Shown here piece after piece: positions 1 to 7,225 of a DNA stretch of 11,356 nucleotides. This stretch comes from Clostridiales bacterium (lineage in GTDB: Bacteria > Bacillota > Clostridia > Christensenellales > Christensenellaceae). Positions within the stretch are counted from its first letter, which is position 1. Each line of letters begins with the position of its first letter. Location of the stretch: the NCBI GenBank assembly GCA_019420265.1, contig JAHZHM010000200.1, positions 1 through 11,356 on the forward strand. The letters are read 5' to 3'. Made by a program: the position numbers and the translations under genes. The notes beneath the pieces are model-generated. The model was not told where the DNA came from and searched no databases. It worked only from the letters and a program-made list of their open reading frames with translations.

Positions 1-224
1 CCCGCATCTGCCAGAACCTGCGAGATGATTCTCTCTCCCTCTGCCGAGCAAAACCCCATGCAGAGCACCTCATCCCCCAGCTCTCTGAGCGCCGTGCCCA
101 TGCGAATCCCTCTGCCCGAAACGCCCTCTCTCATCTTAGAAACCAGGTTATCCTTCCCATATTGGAGCTCGGGCAGCCAAACTCTGCACTCCACCCACGG
201 GCTAAGCGTCATTGTGAGTACCAT
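1..224 (-). CDS. PfkB-family sugar kinase (1-phosphofructokinase / tagatose-6-phosphate kinase type), N-terminal part only
   Basis: The first 74 residues are visible; the rest lies beyond the left edge. PfkB (ribokinase-like) enzymes transfer phosphate from ATP to sugars or sugar phosphates in the cytoplasm. The start MVLTMTLSPWVE lines up with the FruK/LacC start (M-I-L-T-V-T-L-N-P-A-I-D), and the stretch SGRGIRMGTALRELG (about residues 38-52) lines up with the family's A-G-G-K-G-x-N-V-A-x-x-L-x-x-L-G substrate motif. The ATG is preceded by AAGGAG (231-236) six bases away. Several residues normally touching the sugar phosphate differ: Asn to Ser in TLNP, Asp to Glu in AID, and GGKG-N to SGRG-R. 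The family call is firm. The substrate, and even kinase activity, are open because the C-terminal catalytic GAGD motif is outside the window. It is divergent from the lipid operon at 479. Confidence 0.8.
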   Translation of the reverse strand, partial: MVLTMTLSPWVECRVWLPELQYGKDNLVSKMREGVSGRGIRMGTALRELGDEVLCMGFCSAEGERIISQVLADA

Positions 225-352
225 AAGCCTCTCCTTTTCAAACCTCAAAGCCGTTTTCCCTCGCGCGCAGCAGCCCCCTCATTGCCACTTTTCATGCACC
301 GCGGAAAACGCTTTTTTCCTGTTATATCAATTTACATCTGGATAATAGATTT

Positions 353-381
353 ATTATAGCAAAGGGGCGGCCAAAGCGCAA
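353..381 (-). promoter_or_regulatory. Candidate sigma-A promoter for the PfkB-family gene
   Basis: Read on the minus strand, TATAAT (353-358) is a perfect -10 and TTGCGC (376-381) is a partial -35, with 17 bases between them. It would give a leader of about 120 bases before the ATG at 224. Within that leader an 8-bp inverted repeat (252-259 with 303-310, CGTTTTCC/GGAAAACG) could form a long-looped stem. The -10 is convincing; the -35 is weak. Confidence 0.4.
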
Positions 382-411
382 TTATCTGCGCGCTCTTTTT
401 TGCGTCGAAAT

Positions 412-441
412 TTGACAAACCCCTGGATATTGCAATAGAAT
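412..441 (+). promoter_or_regulatory. Sigma-A promoter of the glycosyltransferase-plsY-M20 operon
   Basis: A perfect -35 TTGACA (412-417) is followed after 18 bases by TAGAAT (436-441), a good -10. Transcription would start near 448, leaving a leader of about 30 bases with an AGGGAG ribosome site (465-470) eight bases before the ATG at 479. It is back to back with the candidate PfkB promoter, so the 250-base gap holds divergent promoters. Confidence 0.75.
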
Positions 442-478
442 AAGGAAAAGCTATCCGGGCGCATAGGGAGAATTTAGC

Positions 479-1588
479 ATGAAAGCACTCATTTTATCGA
501 CCAATACAGGCGGCGGGCACAATACCGCCGGCAAGGCCGTTTTGGAGGCGCTGCGCGAACGCAATGTCGAGACGCGCATGCGCGATATTTTGCTGTTCTC
601 CGGAAAGAAAAAATCCAAAGTCGTCTGCGATACATACGTCAATATCACAACCAAGGCGCCCGCGCTCTTTGGCCTGGCCTATCGGGCGGGCAAATTCATC
701 AGCACGAATAAATTCAAATCCGTCATCTACTACGCCAACAAATCTGCGGCGCGGCGGCTTTCCGCCTATATCGAGAAAAACGGCTTTGATGCGGTTCTCA
801 TGCCGCACCTGTTCCCCGCCGAGACGATTACTGCCATCCGCAAAAATTACGGACTGGCCGCCAAAACCTATGCCATCGCGACGGATTACACCTGCATTCC
901 CTTCTGGGAGGAGACTGAGCCGGACTACTTTTTCATCCCGCACGAGGATTTGAAAGCCGAGTTCATCCAAAAGGGCATTCCGGAAGAAAAGCTCATCGTT
1001 TCCGGCATTCCTGTCGCCCGGCGGTTTACTATTCGCCAGGATAAGGCCGAGGCGCGCAGGCGGCTGGGGCTGCCCGAAGAAGGCAGGATTTTCCTCATCA
1101 TGACGGGCAGCATGGGCTATGGGAATATTGATTTGCTGCTCTCCCAGCTGCTTTCTCTTTGCGGGGCGCAGGAGCATATCGTCGTGCTGGGCGGCAACAA
1201 TGAATCTCTCAAAAGCGCTCTGCGGGAAAAATTCTACGGGACAAACGCACAGATTTTAGATTACACCAATCGCGTGGATGAGTATATGGATGCCTGCGAC
1301 CTGCTCTTTACCAAACCCGGCGGGCTGACCAGCACGGAAGCCGCCGCCAAGCGCATTCCGCTTGTGCACACGGCGCCCATCCCCGGATGCGAAAACTGCA
1401 ACGCCGAGTTCTTCGCCTCGCATGGCCTTTCCATTACCGGGGAGGATATGCAGGAGCTGGCACGGCGAGCCTATGCGCTTTGCAGCGATCAGGCGGCGCT
1501 GGAGCGCATGCAGGCCGCCCAGGACAAAGAGATCCACCGCTTTGCTGCAGATGCCATCTGCGATTTTATCTTAAAGGAGGCGCAATAG
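479..1588 (+). CDS. GT28 / MGDG-synthase-like lipid glycosyltransferase (processive diacylglycerol glycosyltransferase type)
   Basis: A 369-residue GT-B fold enzyme that probably transfers a hexose from a UDP-sugar to diacylglycerol (or another membrane lipid) at the inner membrane face, as UgtP/YpfP and plant MGD do. The N-terminal half (about 1-165) has the family signature STNTGGGHNTA (7-17), the glycine-rich loop that contacts the lipid acceptor and phosphates, and ATDYTCIPFW (134-143). The C-terminal half carries IMTGSMGYGN (207-216) and the nucleotide-sugar site TKPGGLTSTEAAAKRIP (278-294), followed by the N-x-E-F-F segment (308-312). Length is normal for the family. It is first in an operon with plsY, whose ribosome site lies inside this gene's last codons. 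This supports a glycolipid role; a MurG-like peptidoglycan role is less likely because of the GGGHN start. Exact sugar and acceptor cannot be read from sequence. Confidence 0.88.
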   Translation: MKALILSTNTGGGHNTAGKAVLEALRERNVETRMRDILLFSGKKKSKVVCDTYVNITTKAPALFGLAYRAGKFISTNKFKSVIYYANKSAARRLSAYIEKNGFDAVLMPHLFPAETITAIRKNYGLAAKTYAIATDYTCIPFWEETEPDYFFIPHEDLKAEFIQKGIPEEKLIVSGIPVARRFTIRQDKAEARRRLGLPEEGRIFLIMTGSMGYGNIDLLLSQLLSLCGAQEHIVVLGGNNESLKSALREKFYGTNAQILDYTNRVDEYMDACDLLFTKPGGLTSTEAAAKRIPLVHTAPIPGCENCNAEFFASHGLSITGEDMQELARRAYALCSDQAALERMQAAQDKEIHRFAADAICDFILKEAQ

Positions 1589-1589
1589 C

Positions 1590-2216
1590 ATGCCTGGCAA
1601 TTTCTCTCTTTATTTTGCTTTTGCCATCATGGGCTTTTTCCTGGGCAGCATCATGTTTGCCCTGATTCTTCCCCGGCATTTTAAGGGAATCGATATTCGC
1701 AAACTCAGCGACGACGGAAACCCCGGCACGGCCAATGCCGTCAAATACGGCGGCGTCGCTTTGGGGCTGCTCTGCCTGCTGGGCGATCTGCTCAAGGCCG
1801 CTTTGCCCGTCTATCTAGTGCGTCGGTTTTGCGGCATGGATCATCCGCTTTTTGCCCTGGTCATGGTTGCGCCGGTTTTAGGCCATGCGTTTTCTCCTTT
1901 TTTAGGAGGGCATGGTGGCAAAGCGATTGCGCCCGCGTTTGGCGTGCTGGCAGCTCTGCTTCCGGCCGATCTTTCTGTTGGCGTGCTGGCCGTCGCGTTT
2001 ATTTTCTTTTCCCTCGTTGTGGTGATCACGCCCAATCGCCTGCGGACCATCGCGGCCTTTCTCGTTCTGGTGATTTATAGCCTTCTGGTGAATCAGCATG
2101 GCTCTGTCGCATTGGGCTGTATTCTGCTCTCGGCCACTGTCATACTGAAGCATTGGCGGCCGCTTCCCCAGGAAGTTCCCGGCATTTCGTTTTTCGGCCG
2201 GCATAACCCCGCCTAA
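1590..2216 (+). CDS. plsY: PlsY-like glycerol-3-phosphate acyltransferase (divergent subclass)
   Basis: A 208-residue integral membrane protein. PlsY acylates the sn-1 position of glycerol-3-phosphate from acyl-phosphate, the first step of phospholipid synthesis. About five hydrophobic segments are visible (roughly 7-28, 53-75, 85-105, 112-150, 155-180). Family motifs are present in variant form: motif 1 reads DIRKLSDDGNPGTANAVK (34-51) where canonical PlsY has G-S-G-N-x-G-A-T-N-x-x-R; motif 2 is GDLLKAALP (canonical D-x-x-K-G-x-x-P); motif 3 is GHAFSPFLGGHGGKAIA (canonical GH-x-x-P-x-F-x-x-F-K-G-G-K-G-V-A). It starts one base after the upstream stop, with AGGAGG inside the end of the glycosyltransferase gene, so the two are translationally linked. 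This is probably a second, specialised acyltransferase feeding the neighbouring glycosyltransferase. A normal housekeeping PlsY elsewhere is expected but not visible here. Confidence 0.82.
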   Translation: MPGNFSLYFAFAIMGFFLGSIMFALILPRHFKGIDIRKLSDDGNPGTANAVKYGGVALGLLCLLGDLLKAALPVYLVRRFCGMDHPLFALVMVAPVLGHAFSPFLGGHGGKAIAPAFGVLAALLPADLSVGVLAVAFIFFSLVVVITPNRLRTIAAFLVLVIYSLLVNQHGSVALGCILLSATVILKHWRPLPQEVPGISFFGRHNPA

Positions 2217-2239
2217 TTTTTAGAAAGAAAGGAACTATC

Positions 2240-3451
2240 ATGCCCCATTCACATCACGACATGATTTTATCGCAGGCGGCTGACCTCGCTCCTCTTTTTG
2301 AAGAGATCAGCCATACCATTTTTTCCATGCCCGAGCTGGGGCTCGCGGAATACCGCTCCTCCCAGTATCTGGCCGAGCTGATGCGCAGCCACGGCTTTGC
2401 CGTTCAGATGCCCTATTGCGCTCTTCCCACAGCCTTCCGCGCCGAATTCGGCCAGGGAGCCGGACCAAGTATCGCCTTTTTGGCAGAGTATGACGCGCTT
2501 CCGGGTTATGGGGAAAACGGCGATCAGCCTGCCCATGCCTGCGGGCATAACTGGATTGCCGCTACGACTGCCGGAGCCGCCATCCTGCTTTCGAGGCTTC
2601 AGAAACAGCTGGGCTTTGCGGGCAAAATTATCCTGATCGGCACGCCCGCCGAAGAGACCGTCGGCTCCAAAGTGGATCTCGCCGCAGCAGGCGCTTTTTC
2701 GGATCTTGACGCAGCGTTTCAAGCGCACCTTGGCGATCGCAATGATCTGACCGCCAATATTCAAGCGCTGGATTCCATCGAGTTCCACTTCAAAGGCAAA
2801 GCCAGCCATGCCGCCGCCTCTCCTTTTGAAGGCATCAACGCGCTGGATGCGGTTCAGCTCATGTTTGCCGGCATCGGTGCACTGCGCCAGCAGCTGCACC
2901 CGGATTATCGCGTGCATGGCATCATCATCGATGGCGGCCGGGTTACCAATATCATCCCCGAGCATGCCGCCTGCCAGATCACAACGCGCTGCCCCCAGAG
3001 GGCGGATTTGCAGGTGCTCACCCAAAAAATCATCAATATTGCCAAGGGAGCTGCCCTGATGACAGGCGCAGAGCTTTCCTATCATTTCTTTGAAAATCAT
3101 TTCGACAACTATGTCCCTGTGCCCGCGCTGGTGCAGCTAACAAAAGGCCATTTGGAAGAATTTGGGTTTGATCACATCATAGCGGATGGCAGCAGCCCCG
3201 TCTGCGGAAGCACGGATCTCGGCAACGTCAGCTATATCTGCCCCACGCAGTATTTTGAAGTCGCCTTCCCGACCACGCCGCCCGCGCATATCCACGAGGC
3301 CGGCATTTTACCGCATGTGGATGCCGCGCCTGCTTACGAAAAACTGCATGCCGTCATCAAAAGTTTTGCCTCTGCCGCCCTGGAGCTTTTTGAAAACCCC
3401 TCTTTGGCGCAGGAAATCAAAGCTTGGCATCGGGAAAATGTGCATAAATAA
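2240..3451 (+). CDS. M20-family metal-dependent amidohydrolase (AbgB-like / aminoacylase type)
   Basis: A 403-residue cytoplasmic hydrolase that cleaves amide bonds of N-acyl or aryl amino acids using a di-metal centre. Visible M20D features: HTIFSMPELGLAEYRS (25-40), AEYDALPG (82-89), the metal-binding ACGHN (C101, H103), the catalytic and metal-binding pair PAEE (E138, E139), H163 in QAHLGD, the dimerisation-domain segment GKASHAAASPFEGINALDAV (186-205), and a C-terminal GSTDLGNVSY (323-332) with H352, resembling the GSTDxGDVS stretch of AbgB (p-aminobenzoyl-glutamate hydrolase subunit B). No signal peptide is seen. AAAGGAA precedes the ATG. It follows plsY by 23 bases and ends just before the terminator. 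The substrate is unknown and a link to lipid synthesis is not obvious. Other possibilities are an N-acyl-amino-acid or indole-acetyl-amino-acid hydrolase. Confidence 0.85.
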   Translation: MPHSHHDMILSQAADLAPLFEEISHTIFSMPELGLAEYRSSQYLAELMRSHGFAVQMPYCALPTAFRAEFGQGAGPSIAFLAEYDALPGYGENGDQPAHACGHNWIAATTAGAAILLSRLQKQLGFAGKIILIGTPAEETVGSKVDLAAAGAFSDLDAAFQAHLGDRNDLTANIQALDSIEFHFKGKASHAAASPFEGINALDAVQLMFAGIGALRQQLHPDYRVHGIIIDGGRVTNIIPEHAACQITTRCPQRADLQVLTQKIINIAKGAALMTGAELSYHFFENHFDNYVPVPALVQLTKGHLEEFGFDHIIADGSSPVCGSTDLGNVSYICPTQYFEVAFPTTPPAHIHEAGILPHVDAAPAYEKLHAVIKSFASAALELFENPSLAQEIKAWHRENVHK

Positions 3452-3461
3452 TTGGAATCAA

Positions 3462-3496
3462 AAAAGCCGGCGATGAGTATCGTCGGCTTTTCTTTT
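3462..3496. terminator. Bidirectional intrinsic terminator between converging operons
   Basis: AAAAGCCGGCGAT (3462-3474) pairs with ATCGTCGGCTTTT (3479-3491) around the loop GAGT, with one G-U wobble, and is flanked by A- and T-runs on both sides. It lies 11 bases after the M20 stop and 8 bases after the ABC permease stop on the other strand, so it can end both transcripts. Confidence 0.9.
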
Positions 3497-3503
3497 GCCA
3501 TTT

Positions 3504-4745
3504 TTATGCTTTCCAAATAGATTTTAAAATTGAACCGAGCTTTGGCGGCGTTCCATAAAGCAAAACGCCCACGCGGTAGATCTTGGCGGCCAAAACGCCG
3601 ATACCCACAACCGAGGCGATGAGCAGCGCAATCGAAATCGCAATCTCATATGCCGGGACTGTGCTCATGGCGATGCGGGCAAACATGGCCATTGGCGAAG
3701 TCAGCGGGATATAGGAGCAGAGCTTCATCCAGATATTATCGACATTCCCGCTGGACATGGAGAACATCACCACCAGAAACGCGATGATAAAGAGCATCGT
3801 GATGGGCATGACGGACGTGTTCGTATCCTCCAGCTTGGAGGCCGTCGAGCCAATGGCACCGTATAAAAACGCATAGATGAAGAAGCCCAGCAGGAAAAAC
3901 ACCAGCATATATCCCAAAAGCTCGGGCGGCATATTGAAGATAGAGCAGACGATCGGGTTATCCGCCCACTGCGCCTGATTGATGTGAAAGCACACCAGCG
4001 CCGCTCCAAAAACACAGAGCAGCTGAATGAACCCGGCCGTGCAGGATGCGATCACCTTGCCAAACATCATGGCCGTGGGCTTTGCGCTGGTGATGAGCAT
4101 TTCCATCGCCCGAGAGCTCTTTTCCGAAGCGACGTTCGTCGCGACCATCTGCCCATAGAGCATGATCACCATATAGAGCGCAAAAACCATGATATAGGTG
4201 TAGAAATAGTTCTGCATCTGGTCTTTGCCCAGGCTCTCTATCTCATGCGTAACCTGTGTGGAGAGAATCTGCCCGGCCTGCCCCGGCGCAATGCCGCTCT
4301 CCACCATGGCGCCCACGCGATAAGCATTCTTCAGAATTTCATCCGCAACGGCGGTTTTCTCATCGTAAAGCCCAAGGTTTTGCACATAATAGGTGTAGGA
4401 GGTCGGCCCGGTTATGATAAACGCACATTCCGCCTCTCCTTCAGAGATCTTCTGCCTTGCCTCATCTGCACCGCCCTGCGCAATGCGGACATCGTAGCCC
4501 GCAAAAGCTTGGGCAAAGGCCTCCCGCATGGCTTCCGCCTGCTCCTGGGAATCGGATGCGATGAGCATCACCGCCTGCTCCTCTTGCCCAGCCGCGCTAT
4601 CATCGCTCTGAAAAAAAGCCATGATGTTCGGGAAAAACATGGCGGCCGCAATCAGAACGACCAGCGCAATCGTAATGCCGACAAACACTTTGTTCTTAAA
4701 ATAGTTTCTCAGCTCAAAATTCAGAATAGTTCCAAACTGTTTCAT
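3504..4745 (-). CDS. ABC-2 type exporter permease (NatB / YhaP-like)
   Basis: The membrane half (413 residues) of an ABC-type exporter. One hydrophobic helix near the N-terminus (about 21-39) is followed by a large polar, probably extracytoplasmic, domain (about 45-175). Five more helices follow (about 182-202, 230-252, 277-299, 313-330, 368-388). The EKSSRAMEMLITS segment (208-220), just after the second helix, is the typical NatB/YhaP-type cytoplasmic coupling region. The start follows AGGGG seven bases away and lies 14 bases after the ATPase stop. Homologues are tied to sodium efflux (NatB) or have no known substrate (YhaP), so the cargo is undetermined. Last gene of its operon, ending at the bidirectional terminator. 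Confidence 0.85.
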   Translation of the reverse strand: MKQFGTILNFELRNYFKNKVFVGITIALVVLIAAAMFFPNIMAFFQSDDSAAGQEEQAVMLIASDSQEQAEAMREAFAQAFAGYDVRIAQGGADEARQKISEGEAECAFIITGPTSYTYYVQNLGLYDEKTAVADEILKNAYRVGAMVESGIAPGQAGQILSTQVTHEIESLGKDQMQNYFYTYIMVFALYMVIMLYGQMVATNVASEKSSRAMEMLITSAKPTAMMFGKVIASCTAGFIQLLCVFGAALVCFHINQAQWADNPIVCSIFNMPPELLGYMLVFFLLGFFIYAFLYGAIGSTASKLEDTNTSVMPITMLFIIAFLVVMFSMSSGNVDNIWMKLCSYIPLTSPMAMFARIAMSTVPAYEIAISIALLIASVVGIGVLAAKIYRVGVLLYGTPPKLGSILKSIWKA

Positions 4746-4759
4746 CTCATCGCCCCTCG

Positions 4760-5644
4760 CTAGTCTCCCGCATACTCGACAAAAATATCGCCGAGCGAAG
4801 GCTCGAACACCCGCATCTCATCGATATCAAAGCGCTCTGCCAGCATTTTCATCGTCTCACCTTTTGCTTCGGCCGAAGAAAGAGAGAGCAATAGCTCACC
4901 CTCGCCAGTCTTCCACCCCTCCAGGCCCGGCAAAGCCAAAATCTCATCCGCCGCCGCAGAGCGGACCACCAGCTTGTTTCTGGGATAGCTATGCTTGATC
5001 TCGCCGAGTTCGCCGTGCAGCGCAACCTTGCCATCCTTCAAAATGGCAATACTGTCGCAGAATTCCTCGATATAGTGCATCTGGTGGCTGGAGAACAGCA
5101 CGATTTTCCCCTTGGCAATCTCCTCTTTGACGACCTCTTTGAGCAGCATCGCGTTGACGGGATCCAGACCGGAAAAAGGTTCGTCCAGTATGACAATTTC
5201 GGGATCGTGCGCCAAGGCGGTGATGAGCTGGATTTTCTGCTGGTTGCCTTTGGAAAGCGTGTCCAGCCGCTTATCCCGATGCTCTGCCATATTCAGCCGA
5301 TCCAGCCAGTAGTCGATAGACTGGATTGCCGCGCGCCGCTGCATCCCCTTGAGCTGTGCAAAATAGACCAGCTGATCGATGATCTTCTTTTTGGGATACA
5401 TCCCCCGCTCCTCGGGAAGATAGCCGAGTTTCATCTTGCTATAATCGATAGGCGCCCCGTCTATCAGGACAGCGCCGCCATCCGGAGCAAATACATCCAT
5501 CAAAATCCGAATCGTCGTGGTTTTTCCGGCGCCGTTTCTGCCCAGCAGCCCAAAGGCCTGCCCGCCCTTTGCTGTGAAAGAAACCTCCCGCAGCACTTTT
5601 ATCTCGCCGAAGCTCTTGGAGATCTCTCTTAGTTCAAGCTCCAT
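4760..5644 (-). CDS. ABC transporter ATPase (NatA / YhaQ-like)
   Basis: The 294-residue nucleotide-binding partner of the permease just downstream. Walker A GRNGAGKTT (35-43), GYLPEERGMYPKK in the Q-loop region (74-86, the form seen in the YhaQ group, with Glu in place of Gln), signature LSKGNQQ (130-136), Walker B VILDEP (151-156) and the switch histidine in SSHQ (H187) are all present, so it should hydrolyse ATP. The C-terminal 80 residues are the DUF4162-type tail of this subfamily. I chose MELELREISKSFG as the start because it matches the family and has AGGAGG upstream, although the 11-base spacing is longish. The frame stays open a further 48 codons upstream, but that stretch overlaps the end of the preceding gene and does not look like protein. 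Confidence 0.88.
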   Translation of the reverse strand: MELELREISKSFGEIKVLREVSFTAKGGQAFGLLGRNGAGKTTTIRILMDVFAPDGGAVLIDGAPIDYSKMKLGYLPEERGMYPKKKIIDQLVYFAQLKGMQRRAAIQSIDYWLDRLNMAEHRDKRLDTLSKGNQQKIQLITALAHDPEIVILDEPFSGLDPVNAMLLKEVVKEEIAKGKIVLFSSHQMHYIEEFCDSIAILKDGKVALHGELGEIKHSYPRNKLVVRSAAADEILALPGLEGWKTGEGELLLSLSSAEAKGETMKMLAERFDIDEMRVFEPSLGDIFVEYAGD

Positions 5645-5669
5645 TTTTTCTGTCGCCTCCTCGCTCCTT

Positions 5670-6221
5670 TTAGAGCAGCTCTTTATCGTAGTGTGCGCGC
5701 TCGCCGCCCACAAATTTGGGCCGCACTCTCGCGCAGACAATCGGCGCCTCCCCGATTTTTTTGATCGAGAGGCGCACGGGCACGGCAACTCTTCTCAGAT
5801 GCATGCCGATCAGCGTGTTGCCAATATCCAGGCCCGCATGCGCCGCAATTTGCTCCACTGCAACAGGCTCTGCAAAATGCGCATAGGCAGCCGTGGCGAA
5901 CGAGCCCCCTGCCTTGGGCTGGGGCACGACGTTGACCTGATCATATCCATATTTCTCAGCGGCTTCCCGCTCCAAGATGATCGCCCGGTTGAGATGCTCG
6001 CAGCACTGCGCCGCCAGAAAAATTCCCTTCTCCTTTAGCACTTCCCAGATCCCGGAAAAGACTGCCTCCGCCACTTCCGGCGAAGAGCTGGAGCCGATCT
6101 TCTCCCCGCCGATTTCGCTGCTGGAGCAGCCGACGACCAGAATTTGCCCGGCCTTGATGCCAGATACCTGCACGAGCTCCTCTGCTGCTTGGCACGCCTG
6201 CGCCCTTAGTTCTTCGTACAT
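5670..6221 (-). CDS. UPF0340 / YwlG-like conserved protein (TIGR01440, DUF436)
   Basis: A 183-residue soluble protein recognised by VVGCSSSEIGGEKIGSSSS (29-47), LAAQCCEHLNRAI (69-81) and VPQPKAGGSFATAAY (99-113), the hallmark stretches of the YwlG family. The family is widespread in Firmicutes and has no established biochemical role; the fold is described as sugar-phosphate-isomerase-like. The paired cysteines in QCCEH and the conserved glycine- and serine-rich loop suggest a small-molecule site, but this is inference. It lies only three bases after the mtnN stop, so it is co-transcribed with it, and 25 bases before the ABC ATPase. A weak GAGG ribosome site overlaps the end of mtnN, consistent with coupled translation. 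Confidence 0.87.
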   Translation of the reverse strand: MYEELRAQACQAAEELVQVSGIKAGQILVVGCSSSEIGGEKIGSSSSPEVAEAVFSGIWEVLKEKGIFLAAQCCEHLNRAIILEREAAEKYGYDQVNVVPQPKAGGSFATAAYAHFAEPVAVEQIAAHAGLDIGNTLIGMHLRRVAVPVRLSIKKIGEAPIVCARVRPKFVGGERAHYDKELL

Positions 6222-6224
6222 GAT

Positions 6225-6929
6225 TTATCGCCTCGCTTTTAAAAGTTCTAACAAAATTTTCGCCGAGCGATCTGCCATCGTCTGTTCCGACTGCTCCACA
6301 GAGCTGGCAGCGCCCTCATCCGCCAAATCCGAGATGGCGCGGATAATCACAAAGGGCACGTTGTTCTGCACAGCCGTCTGCGCGATCGCCCCGCCTTCCA
6401 TTTCCGCCGCTACAGCGCCAAAAGTCTCCCGAAGCCGCTTTTTGGGCTCGCTTCCCGAGACGAATAAGTCTCCCGTGGCAATTCCACCCTGGTGGATATG
6501 CTCCTCCGGCATCACTTTGCGCGCCGCCTGCAAAAATTCCTGCACCAGCGCCTCGTCCGGCAGATATCTGGTGGGCTGATCCTTGTGCTCGCCCTCCATA
6601 TAGCCCAGGGCATACCCAAGACCGCTCATATCAAAATCGTGCTGCACGGCAAAGCTGCTCACGACGATATCACCCACTGCCAGCCCTTCGCCAATTCCGC
6701 CGGCAATCCCGGTATTGACGATGCTCGAGACATGGAAACAGTCGATCATCGCCTGCGCTCCGATCGCAGAGGCAACTTTGCCCATACCGCTTTTTAAAAG
6801 CACAACCTTCTGGCCTTCCAGCTCTCCTGTATAGAAGATAGATCTGCCAATCTGATGCTCTTCGATCCCCGAAATTTTCTCTTTCAGCAATGCGATCTCG
6901 CTGTCCATTGCCCCAATGATACCAAACAT
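6225..6929 (-). CDS. mtnN: 5'-methylthioadenosine / S-adenosylhomocysteine nucleosidase
   Basis: A 234-residue enzyme, normal length for MTAN/Pfs. It cleaves adenine from methylthioadenosine, S-adenosylhomocysteine and 5'-deoxyadenosine, clearing by-products of SAM-dependent reactions and feeding methionine salvage (and S-ribosylhomocysteine for LuxS, where present). Visible: GIIGAMDSEI at the N-terminus, with E11 equivalent to E. coli catalytic Glu12; SGMGKVASAIGAQ (47-59); NTGIAGGIGEGLAVGDIVV (72-90); the ribose-binding AEMEGGAIAQ (175-184, E178); and SDLAD (200-204) with the catalytic Asp201. The start chosen matches E. coli MtnN and has AAGGAG eight bases upstream. The frame remains open further upstream, but that stretch is the tandem repeat array. 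First gene of a four-gene operon with UPF0340 and an ABC exporter. Confidence 0.93.
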   Translation of the reverse strand: MFGIIGAMDSEIALLKEKISGIEEHQIGRSIFYTGELEGQKVVLLKSGMGKVASAIGAQAMIDCFHVSSIVNTGIAGGIGEGLAVGDIVVSSFAVQHDFDMSGLGYALGYMEGEHKDQPTRYLPDEALVQEFLQAARKVMPEEHIHQGGIATGDLFVSGSEPKKRLRETFGAVAAEMEGGAIAQTAVQNNVPFVIIRAISDLADEGAASSVEQSEQTMADRSAKILLELLKARR

Positions 6930-6984
6930 GAGTGTTTCTCCTTCTTTTCCGCGCCCTTTGTGCGCATCTTCTCGCATGATTCTC

Positions 6985-6993
6985 ATGATACCA
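6985..6993 (-). promoter_or_regulatory. Candidate extended -10 promoter nearest mtnN
   Basis: On the minus strand TGGTATCAT fits the TG-n-TATAAT extended -10 pattern with one mismatch in the hexamer. Transcription would start near 6978, giving a leader of about 50 bases before the mtnN ATG. The same motif recurs upstream at 7242-7250 (TGGTATAAT, perfect), 7156-7164 (TGCCATAAT) and 7072-7080 (TGGTAAAAT), so several tandem start points are possible. No matching -35 is seen. Confidence 0.4.
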
Positions 6994-7118
6994 TGCCATT
7001 CGCGCGCGTCGTGCGGCAATGGTAACTGCCAACGAATAAGGCTGTACCCTTCCCGTTTAAGCCGTGTGTTCATTTTACCATATCGCCTAGCGCGCAGCAT
7101 GCCGCAAATGCCCTGGCC

Positions 7119-7139
7119 CGGAAAGGCTCTGCCTTTCTG
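7119..7139 (-). repeat. Stem-loop in the second repeat unit
   Basis: GAAAGGC (7121-7127) pairs with GCCTTTC (7131-7137) around a 3-base loop, extended by one wobble and one C-G pair. It occupies the same place in the unit as the 7203-7225 hairpin and differs from it by paired changes. Confidence 0.6.
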
Positions 7140-7202
7140 CTTGGGCTGTGCGTTCATTATGGCATTGTGCGCTGACGGTAGCCGTCAATGACGCTCAGGC
7201 CT

Positions 7203-7225
7203 CGGAAGGGCTCTAAGCCCTTCCG
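7203..7225 (-). repeat. Stem-loop in the first repeat unit
   Basis: CGGAAGGGCT (7203-7212) and AGCCCTTCCG (7216-7225) form a perfect 10-bp stem with a 3-base loop. No T-run follows in either direction, so it is not an intrinsic terminator. A second, smaller hairpin in the same unit (TGACGG 7173-7178 / CCGTCA 7182-7187, loop TAG) lies closer to mtnN. Confidence 0.7.

Noticed and set aside
25..345. Plus-strand frame over the left edge.
   Set aside because: The opposite strand encodes a clear PfkB N-terminus with a ribosome site; the plus-strand frame is Ser/Pro-rich shadow sequence.
376..401. Terminator-like GCGCA/TGCGC stem followed after four bases by T6, just before the lipid operon promoter.
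   Set aside because: A five-bp stem separated from the T-run, with no upstream plus-strand gene in view to terminate; it also overlaps the candidate PfkB -35.
5645..5788. 48-codon N-terminal extension of the ABC ATPase.
   Set aside because: It overlaps the coding end of the UPF0340 gene, and the NatA/YhaQ family starts at the internal Met preceded by AGGAGG.
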